Positions 33,520 to 41,613 of a DNA stretch of 64,000 nt are shown here, one piece after another. The DNA lies in contig NZ_KB890469.1 in the NCBI RefSeq assembly GCF_000373105.1, positions 106,433-170,432 of the forward strand, in the 5' to 3' direction. The stretch's first letter is position 1. Each line of letters starts with the position of its first letter. Below the pieces are notes generated by a model. That model was not told the origin of the DNA, ran no database searches, and was given only the letters and a program-made list of their open reading frames with translations. The position numbers were made by a program, and so were the translations under genes. The stretch comes from Neolewinella persica DSM 23188 (GTDB lineage Bacteria > Bacteroidota > Bacteroidia > Chitinophagales > Saprospiraceae).

Positions 33520-33527
33520 CTAAGGTA
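33520..33527 (-). promoter_or_regulatory. -7-like box TACCTTAG of fabH
   Basis: On the minus strand TACCTTAG lies 28 nt before the ATG at 33491. It is the third case in this window of the TAnnTTAG form. Confidence 0.45.
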
Positions 33528-33618
33528 TGACTTTTAGAGAAAGTTGGCGAAAATTCGCTGTCTACATTGTGCAGACCAACTACATCATCGGTTAATGTCG
33601 CCATTTTTTTTGCACCAT

Positions 33619-33642
33619 CCGGCGCGGCCGCAGGTGCAAAAC
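33619..33642 (-). repeat. Dispersed motif copy (intergenic, palindromic context)
   Basis: GGCGCGGCCGCAGGTGCAAA, one change from the complement consensus, with TTTTGCACC 12 bp to the left making an outer inverted repeat. Confidence 0.85.
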
Positions 33643-33795
33643 TATAGATTAAAAGCCTGGCAGACAAGGCTTCTTTACCACCAGTTGTACGTTGCATTTA
33701 TAAGTCAACATTAATTTTTCAAAGCACCTCCTGAAAATCGCTTAGCGTATTGCCGGGGGAAGACAGGAGAAATCCCAGACTTAATTAATAGTGCG

Positions 33796-33803
33796 TAGCT
33801 TTG
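33796..33803 (+). promoter_or_regulatory. -7 box TAGCTTTG of the SDR gene
   Basis: Exact TAnnTTTG match 38 nt before the ATG at 33842. It overlaps an upstream GTG in frame, which rules that GTG out as a start. Confidence 0.55.
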
Positions 33804-33841
33804 TGGCTGCATTTATACACATTCCCGGCACTTTTACATCA

Positions 33842-34678
33842 ATGAGCAAAATCGATAATCTCAGGAAGCCCAAATGGGTCCTGGTAACCGGAGGCAGTCA
33901 CGGCATTGGCCGGGCGCTTTCCCTGGAATGCGTAAAGCAAGGTTTGGGCGTGGCTATTGTTGCCTTGCCCAACGAGGATCTTCGTCATATGGAAGAAGAG
34001 TTGGCAGGTATCCCCGGAGCTGCATACCTCACCCTCGGCCTTAATCTCGTAGGGGAAGGAGCGATCGCTAAAATCCTGGACTGGCTGAGTGAAGCCAGTC
34101 TGAAACCAACTTACCTGATCAATAATGCAGGTTTTGGCCGCGGCGGGTTATTTGAGAACACCACCTGGGGAGAGTACCGCACCATGATGCAACTCAACAA
34201 CCAGGTGATGGTTGAGCTGACCTACGCCTTACTCCCCATACTTAAAGAGACACAGGGTGGGGTGTTAAACATGAGCAGTGTAGAGGCCACTTTGCCCCTG
34301 CCGTATAAGACGGTGTATACCGGAACCAAGGCTTTCGTCTATAATTACTCCCTGGCACTACGGGAAGAGTTTCGGTACTACGATATCAGTGTCTCTGTCC
34401 TTTGTCCCGGTCCGGTCATTACTAATGAGGATGGTCTGAAACGGGTGAAAGCGATGGGTACCCTGGCAAAAATTGCGGTGACGATGCCGGAAGATCTGGC
34501 CCCTGAAGCCATCAACGGCATGCTCAACGGTAAGGCGGTTATCCGCCCGGGTTTCCTGGTGAAGCTCATGGCCTTTCTTGGTAAATTATTTCCACGTCCC
34601 ATCAAGTTGCGTCTGCTGGAAAAGATATTCTCTAAATACCGGGAAGAAGACGTCGCTGTTGCGGAACCAGTGGAGTAA
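33842..34678 (+). CDS. Short-chain dehydrogenase/reductase
   Basis: A 278-residue classical SDR. The cofactor motif is VTGGSHGIGRA (about 15-25), followed by YLINNAGFGRGG. The catalytic Ser lies in MSSVEATLPLP, and Tyr and Lys in YTGTKAFVYNYSLALREEF. PGPVITNE follows. The tail after 220 is basic and amphipathic (IRPGFLVKLMAFLGKLFPRPIKLRLLEKIF), suggesting membrane association, as in SDRs acting on lipids or sterol-like substrates. The nitrilase gene begins 12 bp after its stop, so the two form an operon. The substrate is unknown. Confidence 0.9.
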   Translation: MSKIDNLRKPKWVLVTGGSHGIGRALSLECVKQGLGVAIVALPNEDLRHMEEELAGIPGAAYLTLGLNLVGEGAIAKILDWLSEASLKPTYLINNAGFGRGGLFENTTWGEYRTMMQLNNQVMVELTYALLPILKETQGGVLNMSSVEATLPLPYKTVYTGTKAFVYNYSLALREEFRYYDISVSVLCPGPVITNEDGLKRVKAMGTLAKIAVTMPEDLAPEAINGMLNGKAVIRPGFLVKLMAFLGKLFPRPIKLRLLEKIFSKYREEDVAVAEPVE

Positions 34679-34690
34679 CTATCAAGCATC

Positions 34691-35611
34691 ATGAAAGTCA
34701 GGGTTGGTGTACTTCAGGATAGTCCGGTTTTCTTCGACAAAGAAGCGACCCTGAGGAAAACGGAAGCATTGGTGGCACAGCATGCTGGCGGGTGTGACTT
34801 GCTCATTTTTCCAGAATCCTTCATCCCTGGTTATCCGCGCGGCTTCGATTTTGGTGCGGTGGTGGGCAGTCGTTCCAACGAAGGACGTCAACTCTACGCA
34901 GACTACCTCAACAACAGCATCGACCTTAAAACGGAGGACCGTACCAGGCTTGAAGCCATGGCGCGCGACTACGGGGCGTATCTGGTGATGGGGGTCACGG
35001 AGCGGGTGGGCGGCACCCTGTATTGTTCGACGTTGTACCTCTCCCCAACGGACGGGCTACTGGCCATTCACCGTAAGATTAAGCCAACGGGGACCGAACG
35101 TGTTTTTTGGGGCGAGGCCGCAGGTGAAGGCTTAGTGGTAGTGCAAACAAAGATCGGTCGGCTGGGTGGTCTGATCTGCTGGGAAAATTACCTTCCATTG
35201 GCCCGGATGGCTATGTATCAGCAAGGCGTCCAAATCTACGTTGCGCCCACGGCAGACTCCCGTGATGTCTGGACTTCCACGATGCGTCATGTCGCGCTCG
35301 AAGGCCGTTGCTTCGTACTGGGGTGCAACCAGTATTTTACTAAGTCGATGTACACTAAACAGCACCAGGAACTGGTGCCCAATGAGCCGGAGGAAATGTG
35401 CCGGGGCGGTAGTGTAATTATCTCTCCCCTTGGCGAGATCATCGCCGGTCCGCTTTTTGGCCATGCCGGTATCCTTAAAGCTGAGCTGGACCTGGAAGAC
35501 ATCTCCCGCGCCCAACTGGATTTCGACGTGGTGGGGCACTATGGGCGGCCGGATATTTTTTCTTTGGAGGTGCGGGGGCAGCCGAAGGTTATTGAGGAGG
35601 GTGATGTTTAA
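34691..35611 (+). CDS. Nitrilase-superfamily carbon-nitrogen hydrolase
   Basis: A 306-residue enzyme with the Glu-Lys-Cys triad: Glu42 in FPESFIPGYPRG, Lys129 in HRKIKPTGTER and Cys163 in GGLICWENYLPL. GYPRG after the Glu and CWENY around the Cys are characteristic of branch 1 (true nitrilases) rather than amidases, so hydrolysis of an organic nitrile to acid and ammonia is the best guess. It follows an SDR with a 12-bp gap, presumably in one transcript. One degenerate dispersed motif copy is read as GEAAGEG at about 141-147, in a loop between Lys129 and Cys163. Confidence 0.9.
   Translation: MKVRVGVLQDSPVFFDKEATLRKTEALVAQHAGGCDLLIFPESFIPGYPRGFDFGAVVGSRSNEGRQLYADYLNNSIDLKTEDRTRLEAMARDYGAYLVMGVTERVGGTLYCSTLYLSPTDGLLAIHRKIKPTGTERVFWGEAAGEGLVVVQTKIGRLGGLICWENYLPLARMAMYQQGVQIYVAPTADSRDVWTSTMRHVALEGRCFVLGCNQYFTKSMYTKQHQELVPNEPEEMCRGGSVIISPLGEIIAGPLFGHAGILKAELDLEDISRAQLDFDVVGHYGRPDIFSLEVRGQPKVIEEGDV
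35103..35130 (-). repeat. Dispersed motif copy, imperfect (in nitrilase gene)
   Basis: GGGGCGAGGCCGCAGGTGAA, three changes from the complement consensus; preceded by TTTTTT as in the better copies. Read as GEAAGEG. Confidence 0.6.
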
Positions 35612-35624
35612 GGCTTAAAAAATC

Positions 35625-35744
35625 GTTCGCTGGTCGAGACGCGACGTAGGAACTGACTCGTCCGCCGAGAGGTTTTGGTAGTTCACCGTCTGCTCAGCGG
35701 GCGAGCCCCGTCGTGCCTCCCGTCTCAGCGGACGAGCCAAAACC
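35625..35744. repeat. Convergent intergenic inverted repeats
   Basis: AGGAACTGACTCGTCCGCCG at 35647 is shared with the 29707-29825 element. GAGGTTTTGG (35670) and CCAAAACCTC (35741) form a 10-bp inverted pair, and CTCGTCCGC and GCGGACGAG a second one nested with it. This makes a large hairpin between the nitrilase and glycosidase genes. Confidence 0.6.
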
Positions 35745-37799
35745 TCACCCCAGTAAATAGCATCTTCCACCCGCTAATTTTTCCAGCGAAAGTGCTCCAT
35801 CCGTTACCGCCAGTATTTCATGTTCCCGCTCGTCGGTGGAAAAAAGCAGATCAGCTTTAGTCCACTGGTCTCCCGCGAAGACGGTTACTTCTTCCAGGGG
35901 TGTCGGGGAGAAGGAAACAACAAAAAGATAAGCTCCTTCACCATCGGTCGCCGGGCGGACCCAGTGGAGCACCCTGCTCTTGTCAACTTTCTTTGCACCT
36001 GCGTCCGCGCCCAAAAAATGTGGCGGTACGCTCTTTTTTGTCGCCGGAAATTCCGTTGGCCCCAAGTGCGGCAAAATACCCGCTACAAACCGATTAAGGT
36101 CAGTCAGTTTGCCGAATAAATCCAGATTGGCACCCCACTGAAACGGACCACTGACGGCTTTGTCTCCGCGGTCTTCCTGAAAGACATATAACTTGGAGTA
36201 TACTTCGTTCTGCGCCCGCTCAAAATGCCGGTCCCGCTGCTCAAAACCAAGGCTGTAATACATGGGTAAAACGCCGAGAAATAACCCCGTAAACATTCGC
36301 GCCATTTCGCCGTGATGGTGGAAGTGATCAAAGCGGGGGTCGTCCTTATCTCCGGTAATGACGGTCCATGCCGGGGTAACGGACCGCGACGCAGCTACTC
36401 GCAAATAATGATCGGTCATCTCCCAAAAGTCTTCAGCATCAGGCACGGTCGACTGTAGGTTGCCGAGAGTGACTTCCGCTTCACTACGTTCCAGGTGGTC
36501 GACCTCATCTCCGTAGGCCATGTACCCGGGCTCCGCCAAAAAGGACTCGGCGAAGTAGGCAAAGTGCGGCGTTGTCTCCTGAATTTTTAGCTTCACCGCC
36601 CGTAACGGGTCGTACCACTCGTCAGCCGTTTCCGGTACCCCGTCCGGCCGCATCTGAACGTGGCTCATGTCGCCACGCATGAAGTCGAAGTTGTAGCGCG
36701 CCTGCTGTTCGGCGTATTTATTGGTCAGGTACGCCCAAACGTCAGGTCTTGGTTGGTCAAAATCAATGGCCCAGTCCTGGTTATCGTTTTGCCGGCCGTA
36801 GAGCTTGAAACGGGTCAGCGGGCCGAAGGCCCGGCTCATTTCCGTCGGTTCGGAGAATTTGTAATCCCGCCACACACGTCCGGCATAATCGACCGTCATG
36901 GCGGAAGGATCGGGATTGACCTCAAGGCCCCGGTAGGGTGGTGCCATGGTAGCCGGCACGGGTTCCAGGCCTCGGTGAAAAAGCCAGTCGACCAGATCGA
37001 TGCGGCGGCTTTGCCGCCCGCCGTAGTCCTCCGGAAGGCCGAAGAGCAGGTGCCGGCGTTTATCGGCGGTTAGTTGCCAGAATGGGCCGACGGTGGCGTA
37101 GGCCGGCTGCGCCGGCCCCCGGCGCTGCAGCCACTCCAATATGGCCGCTTCCGCTTCCTCATGAAGGTGCTCCCGGTGGTCGGTGATGAGGAGATCGTCC
37201 CGGATCAGCCATTCGAAATACGAGGGGTTAACGAGGACCATCTCACTGTACCTGTCGGTATGCGGGATAACATCCATCCCGACGGCCTTGCCCAGAGCAT
37301 GCAGGAAATTGACCACTACGGCCAGTTGATCTTCGACCCGGTGAAGGCCAGGAAACATCCGACTCATTTCTGTACTGGTGAACTCCGGGTTGAGTTCCCA
37401 GCTGGCCATGCCGTAGAGACTGCCCACTACGCCCGGCTCCCAAATGGGTAGGAGGTGGATACCCCGGATGTGGTCCGGTAAGGTGATGACGTAGTGCAGG
37501 ACTTTCCAGAAATCGCCGATGGTCCGTACGTTGACCCCAACGGTATGGCATCGCTTCAGCCATTCGCCGTCCTGGCCTCCGGCCAGGGGAGACGGAAGGA
37601 GCATTTCCGGATCAAGGCAGGCTTTGAAACTTTCGGCGCCCAGCCGGTCATGTAGCAGCTGGCTGACTTGTGTCGCCGACAAGTCCATGGCTTGTTCAGG
37701 AGCCAACCCAACCACCCAGCTTGTAGTGCCGCTGGCATAATCAGCCAGGTGTTCGGCACCGTTTTGAGACCAGTATTGGTGGTAGTGGGTGGGGAGCAT
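35745..37799 (-). CDS. GH13-like (alpha-amylase superfamily) glycosidase, cytoplasmic
   Basis: A 684-residue protein without a signal peptide. TIM-barrel motifs of GH13 are recognisable: HLLPIWEPGVVGSLYGM (region around beta2/3), GMDVIPHTDRYSE (region I, D-x3-H-like variant), YNFDFMRGDMSHVQ (nucleophile Asp near 372), FAESFL (acid/base Glu near 416) and ITGDKDDPRFDHFHH (region IV, Asp near 483). The C-terminal 100 residues look like the usual beta-sandwich. The substrate may be an intracellular alpha-glucan or a disaccharide phosphate. A motif copy is read as GADAGAKK in a loop near residue 600. It is the last gene of a leftward series after the sigma-factor operon, 80 bp downstream of it, but with its own inverted repeat at the start. 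Confidence 0.8.
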   Translation of the reverse strand: MLPTHYHQYWSQNGAEHLADYASGTTSWVVGLAPEQAMDLSATQVSQLLHDRLGAESFKACLDPEMLLPSPLAGGQDGEWLKRCHTVGVNVRTIGDFWKVLHYVITLPDHIRGIHLLPIWEPGVVGSLYGMASWELNPEFTSTEMSRMFPGLHRVEDQLAVVVNFLHALGKAVGMDVIPHTDRYSEMVLVNPSYFEWLIRDDLLITDHREHLHEEAEAAILEWLQRRGPAQPAYATVGPFWQLTADKRRHLLFGLPEDYGGRQSRRIDLVDWLFHRGLEPVPATMAPPYRGLEVNPDPSAMTVDYAGRVWRDYKFSEPTEMSRAFGPLTRFKLYGRQNDNQDWAIDFDQPRPDVWAYLTNKYAEQQARYNFDFMRGDMSHVQMRPDGVPETADEWYDPLRAVKLKIQETTPHFAYFAESFLAEPGYMAYGDEVDHLERSEAEVTLGNLQSTVPDAEDFWEMTDHYLRVAASRSVTPAWTVITGDKDDPRFDHFHHHGEMARMFTGLFLGVLPMYYSLGFEQRDRHFERAQNEVYSKLYVFQEDRGDKAVSGPFQWGANLDLFGKLTDLNRFVAGILPHLGPTEFPATKKSVPPHFLGADAGAKKVDKSRVLHWVRPATDGEGAYLFVVSFSPTPLEEVTVFAGDQWTKADLLFSTDEREHEILAVTDGALSLEKLAGGRCYLLG
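35992..36018 (+). repeat. Dispersed motif copy, full match (in GH13-like gene)
   Basis: TTTGCACCTGCGTCCGCGCC plus CAAAAAA: the best copy in the window. On the coding strand it reads GADAGAKK in a surface loop of the C-terminal part. Confidence 0.93.
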
Positions 37800-37800
37800 A

Positions 37801-37826
37801 GATTACCTTTTGGCGGCAAGGTAATC
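37801..37826. promoter_or_regulatory. Perfect inverted repeat abutting the glycosidase start codon
   Basis: Arms GATTACCTT / AAGGTAATC (9 bp each, 8-bp spacer) end one base before the ATG. Placement fits either an operator or a start-codon-proximal RNA hairpin. A GGTCCCTTCGGGAC hairpin lies further upstream near 37843. Confidence 0.6.
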
Positions 37827-37879
37827 AACTGTGTGGACCTCAAAGGTCCCTTCGGGACACTTCGAGTTATGCCTTTTGA

Positions 37880-39277
37880 TCAGAAATACCGCTTAATACC
37901 CAGCCGGACACCATAAAGCGTGTAGCGGGTACTCGTAGGGGACCCAGCAACCTCGAAGCCACCCTTCGGTTGGCGGTAGGCATTGAATCCCAGCCCAACG
38001 TCGAGTTTTGGTAAGAGCTGAAAGTTGGCCGAAAGACTTCCCTGCCAGCCTAAGCCCGAGAGGCGGTTGCGGAACAGGTTTTCATTGTCGGCCCGGGTGC
38101 TGAAGGAGCCGTCGGCCAGTTGATAGCGCGCACTGCCGCTGGTCAAAATATTTAAGACCGGACCGGCTTCAACGCCGAAGCGCCATTTGCCCGCGCGGAA
38201 GGTTTTTCCCAGTAAAATAGGCACGTCGATGGTGGATAATCGGTTGTAATACCGGGAAGTGCCGGTGGTGGTGATGCGGCGTTCCACTACTCCGGTGATG
38301 AAGGTGGTGTCTCCCGGGCCGTTGATGATGACTTCAGTGATGCCGGTCCCGATGGTCGTAACGGTGGTGTCGAGGGTAACTTCCGCTACGCTGTTGATTC
38401 GTGTGTAGCCTACTCCGCTACGCAGGCTGAAACCGCTGCCGGTTTCGTAGCCTGCCAGGATTTGACCCGTGACGGCGTTTAGTGGGGTTTCCACCCTGAG
38501 GTTTCGGATGCTTTGGCCGGACTGGTCAACGTTGAGCGCGGTAATCTCGCGGTGAGGCTTACTGTTGATGCCGGCTGCGCCGATACTCCATTGCGCCTTC
38601 CGCCGCTTGGTGAAAACGGGGCAGGCAGGATCCTTTAACTCGGAGAAAGGCGGGGATTCCGGGCCATAAGACCGCTCGGGCAGTAATGCTACGGGCAGGG
38701 CAGTGATGCGGGGAGCCGCTTGATTTTGCCGCTTACCGCCAGCAACTTCTTTGGTTGATGAAGATCGGGGCATTTCCTCCCCCTGCCGAGAAAGGGGTAG
38801 AATTTTGGCAGCTTCATTGGGCGGGGCCGCAGGTACAGGGGAAGGAGTGGCAGATGCAATGGATGGAGGCGTAGTTGCTGCTTTTTTTGGGGAAATGGGG
38901 AGGTTAGCTGAATTCTCAATATAATTTTTTAAAAAGTTGGACTCGTCAATGTTTACTGGGGCTGTAGCCATTGAAGCCTCCCCCGTAGCTACGTCCTCAA
39001 CGCTAGCGGCCTTAGCTGGCTGGGTGTCGGCCAATTGCCCGTCAACATTGTTTGCATCCTGCGTCCGCGCCGTATCTTTTTCAAGGAGGCCAAATGCCAA
39101 CCAGCCCAGACTCCCTACCAGCAGGAGCCCGGGCAGCCACCACCATGTCAGGCTGCGGCGTTTCTTTTCCGGTTGGAGGTCAGCCTGTACGTCAAGCCAT
39201 AATTGATCGGTGTCAACGGGCATTTCGTAGTCGTAAATCCGGTCACGGAGCCCCTGTTCTAGTTCTTTATTCTGCAT
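37880..39277 (-). CDS. Anti-sigma-like N-terminus fused through one TM helix to an outer-membrane beta-barrel
   Basis: A 465-residue protein. Residues 1-40 (LEQGLRDRIYDYEMPVDTDQLWLDVQADLQPEKKRR) are a charged cytoplasmic helix region typical of proteins encoded beside Bacteroidota ECF sigma factors. Residues about 44-64 (WWWLPGLLLVGSLGWLAFGLL) form a single membrane helix. About 150 residues of Pro/Ala/Ser-rich linker follow. From WSIGAAGIN (about 233) to the C-terminal Phe there is a repeated amphipathic beta pattern of an outer-membrane barrel (YGVRLGIKRYF at the end). It overlaps the sigma gene by 11 bp. It may hold the sigma factor at the inner membrane and sense the outer membrane; this is inferred from layout. 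Confidence 0.72.
   Translation of the reverse strand: MQNKELEQGLRDRIYDYEMPVDTDQLWLDVQADLQPEKKRRSLTWWWLPGLLLVGSLGWLAFGLLEKDTARTQDANNVDGQLADTQPAKAASVEDVATGEASMATAPVNIDESNFLKNYIENSANLPISPKKAATTPPSIASATPSPVPAAPPNEAAKILPLSRQGEEMPRSSSTKEVAGGKRQNQAAPRITALPVALLPERSYGPESPPFSELKDPACPVFTKRRKAQWSIGAAGINSKPHREITALNVDQSGQSIRNLRVETPLNAVTGQILAGYETGSGFSLRSGVGYTRINSVAEVTLDTTVTTIGTGITEVIINGPGDTTFITGVVERRITTTGTSRYYNRLSTIDVPILLGKTFRAGKWRFGVEAGPVLNILTSGSARYQLADGSFSTRADNENLFRNRLSGLGWQGSLSANFQLLPKLDVGLGFNAYRQPKGGFEVAGSPTSTRYTLYGVRLGIKRYF
38818..38841 (-). repeat. Dispersed motif copy in the barrel-fusion linker
   Basis: GGGCGGGGCCGCAGGTACA, three changes from complement consensus; read as PVPAAPP in the disordered linker. 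Confidence 0.6.
39051..39074 (+). repeat. Dispersed motif copy next to the TM helix of the barrel fusion
   Basis: TTTGCATCCTGCGTCCGCGC contains the motif with one inserted base; read on the coding strand as ARTQDAN just outside the membrane helix. Confidence 0.65.
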
Positions 39278-39812
39278 GCTTCAGGGCAATTTTAAGGTCG
39301 GTCAATATGGTTTGCAAAGATTTGCGGGCCCGGTTGTACTGGGAGCGGGAGGTGCTTTCTGAAACACCGATCATCTGGGCAATCTCCCGGTGGTTGTACC
39401 CCTCGATGGCGTAGAGGTTGAAGACCTGCCGGTAGCCGTCGGGTAATCCGCTGATGCAACGCATAATATCTTCTGTAGCCAGCTGGTCGAGTGCTACGGG
39501 CGCTACCGACTGGTGGTCACGTTGCTCTCCAACGGATACCTCGCGGCGGACCCACTTGCGGTCCAATTGCTTGAGGGCAACACTAATAACGACTCGCCGC
39601 ATCCAACCCTCAAAGGAACCGGTGCCGGCGTATTGATCGATTTTCTGGAGGATACGGACGAGGCTATCCTGTAGTACATCTTTGGCCGTCGCGTTGTTGG
39701 GGGCGTAGCGCCGGGCAACTGCCATGAGTTGGGGAGAATAGCGAACTACCAGCTCTCGCTGGCAGTCTGCCCGGCCCCGCCGGCAACCTTCAATAATGGT
39801 GGATACAGTCAA
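39267..39812 (-). CDS. ECF-subfamily RNA polymerase sigma factor
   Basis: A 181-residue sigma-70-family regulator with region 2 (LVVRYSPQLMAVARRYAPNNATAKDVLQDSLVRILQKIDQY) and region 4 (ISGLPDGYRQVFNLYAIEGYNHREIAQMIGVSESTSRSQYNRARKSL, a helix-turn-helix), and no region 1 or 3. It directs RNA polymerase to a small set of promoters. It is the middle gene of a tight operon: the lipoprotein gene ends 4 bp upstream, and the anti-sigma-barrel gene begins inside its last 11 bp. The coupling suggests balanced production of sigma factor and membrane partner. Confidence 0.94.
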   Translation of the reverse strand: MTVSTIIEGCRRGRADCQRELVVRYSPQLMAVARRYAPNNATAKDVLQDSLVRILQKIDQYAGTGSFEGWMRRVVISVALKQLDRKWVRREVSVGEQRDHQSVAPVALDQLATEDIMRCISGLPDGYRQVFNLYAIEGYNHREIAQMIGVSESTSRSQYNRARKSLQTILTDLKIALKHAE

Positions 39813-39816
39813 GGGA

Positions 39817-41613
39817 TTAGCGGTTTAGGCGGAAGGTGCCGGTGATGGGGAGGTCTGCAGCTATTCCTGCGCCGTCGATAATGTTAGTCTGGGTAGCTAG
39901 ATAAGAGAAAGTGCCTTCAACCCAGCTTAATCCAGGGCCTGTTGCGATAATGTCGATGGTCATACCCGCGCAGTTAGTATCACAAAGTAAGCGATAAGAA
40001 AGCCCGGGCTGGTAGCCGAAACCTACTACTGTGGCGTCGGGCGCGCCGTAGGAAGTGACTTCCAGCACCGGGAGACTTATAAAAAACTCGGTTGTATCTG
40101 TGCCCGATACGTGCTCTCCCCAAAACTGGTGCCGTTGCTCACCTTCGGCGTCTTGCCGGAGTAAGTAACTGCCCCGGCTCATGTTCAGCACCGGGCCACC
40201 GTCGATGGTCGCAGTGAAAAATTCGTCGGCTTCCAGATCGCCGCACACAGTGAGGTTAAGCGGGGAATTGTTTTCATTTATTACCGTGGTTAAGGTGGAG
40301 GTTTGACGCATGTCATCATCTACCGCTTGAATTTGGTAACGGAGGAGCGTCCCGCAATTTGGAAGCGGAAGCAGAGAGATACCGTCACCATTCAGCGGGT
40401 AGGGGATGCCGTTCCCAAAACCACTGATCCAGAGGAGCCCGTCTTCATCAGTAAAAGGACTACCGTCTTCGCATTTCGTAACCACGATCGGCTTAAGTAT
40501 AAGTGGAAGGTCAAGGACGATGTTTCCAATTTCAGTAGGGCCTTCGGGGTAAGGGCCGAGGTCGATAGAAAGTAAAATCTCATCGGGGTTACATGGATCG
40601 GGGATTCGGATTTGTAGCACCTGGTCGCGGGCTACCCGGGCGCAGAAGCGGCCACGGTTGTCGCTGTAGAACGAAAACACGAAGGCTCCATCTGCAATTG
40701 ATAGGGCAAAGGGCTGACTCACTAAGGGTATCCCTTCGGGAGTAACCAATTGGCCACAGATGGTCGCGCGCTCATAAGGTACGTCGCAGTTGTAAAGGCC
40801 TGAGCCGAAAATATTGGCACGGATGGTACCGCCGCGCACAGAGGGCTGACTAAGGAACTGCCACTGGAGTTCGATCAGCTCCCAGAATAATACGGTGGAA
40901 CTATCGTCAGCGGTATTTTGCAGGGAAGGCGGGATGGGCATGGCCAAGGTCGCGGGCTGTTCCTGATTGAGCCATACACGGCGTCCCTGGTCGTCCGTCA
41001 TTTCTACCTCCACCATGCCGAAGGTCGCCAGTTCCATTTCACTGCCATTGTACCAGGCGGGAACGTTGGCGGCACTTTGAGCAATGTCAGAAAAGGAGGA
41101 GGGATCATCATAATGCATCGTTACGTTGATGTCGCCATTATAGAAGCCACCGCCACTGGCCATTACGGAACCGGGCTCAATCGTCAGGCTTACGCCATTA
41201 GTGGTAAAGGTGCCACCGGTAGCACCGTTGATGATGCCCTGCGGTTGGCGGGAGTTCATCACGATGTCGATCAGGTGGAGAGAACCACCCTCGGGATAAA
41301 ATTTGCGCCATTCATCATAGTAGCCACTGCCAGAGATGTAAAACTGAGTGCCGCCATTAACATCGATCAGAAAATCAGAAAAGTCGTAGTTGCCATTCGC
41401 ATCGGTGGTGACGGAGCGGTTGAAATTTGAAATGCGCGCCCCGGCAATTGGCGTACCGTCTTCCGTAATCACCCGCCCCTTAGCCGAAGCCGTTAGCGCA
41501 CCAAAGGATATATTGGGCTCCCTCTCACTGGTCGAAGTAGTAAGGTCTTCGAAGTCTTTATAACATCCGGTCAGGACCAGGAGCAGCAGCAGTGAAAATA
41601 GGCTAAAACGCAT
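39817..41613 (-). CDS. Lipoprotein with carboxypeptidase-regulatory-like domains
   Basis: A 598-residue lipoprotein (LLLLVLTGC lipobox, Cys17). Residues about 40-120 form a carboxypeptidase-regulatory-like domain (AKGRVITEDGTPIAGARI...TDANGNYDFSDF). A central region starts with GGTFTTNGVSLTIEPGSVMASGGGFYNGDINVTMHYDDPSS, a pattern seen in beta-rich surface lipoproteins. A second regulatory-like domain follows at about 280 (TICGQLVTPEGIPLVSQPF). The rest is beta-rich with no named family. It is the first gene of the lipoprotein / ECF sigma / anti-sigma-barrel operon. It could be a cell-surface ligand-binding component of that signalling route (inference from position). Confidence 0.8.
   Translation of the reverse strand: MRFSLFSLLLLLVLTGCYKDFEDLTTSTSEREPNISFGALTASAKGRVITEDGTPIAGARISNFNRSVTTDANGNYDFSDFLIDVNGGTQFYISGSGYYDEWRKFYPEGGSLHLIDIVMNSRQPQGIINGATGGTFTTNGVSLTIEPGSVMASGGGFYNGDINVTMHYDDPSSFSDIAQSAANVPAWYNGSEMELATFGMVEVEMTDDQGRRVWLNQEQPATLAMPIPPSLQNTADDSSTVLFWELIELQWQFLSQPSVRGGTIRANIFGSGLYNCDVPYERATICGQLVTPEGIPLVSQPFALSIADGAFVFSFYSDNRGRFCARVARDQVLQIRIPDPCNPDEILLSIDLGPYPEGPTEIGNIVLDLPLILKPIVVTKCEDGSPFTDEDGLLWISGFGNGIPYPLNGDGISLLPLPNCGTLLRYQIQAVDDDMRQTSTLTTVINENNSPLNLTVCGDLEADEFFTATIDGGPVLNMSRGSYLLRQDAEGEQRHQFWGEHVSGTDTTEFFISLPVLEVTSYGAPDATVVGFGYQPGLSYRLLCDTNCAGMTIDIIATGPGLSWVEGTFSYLATQTNIIDGAGIAADLPITGTFRLNR

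Larger units (their letters stand above)
33492..33841. other. Divergent intergenic region between fabH and SDR gene
   Basis: 350 bp with the fabH box, the SDR -7 box and a motif copy at 33619-33642. TTTTGCACC at about 33608 and GGTGCAAAA at its far side make this copy the centre of a larger palindrome. No gene. Confidence 0.5.

Noticed and set aside
33791..33841. Longer start of the SDR (GTG at 33791)
   Set aside because: It overlaps the -7 box at 33796-33803.
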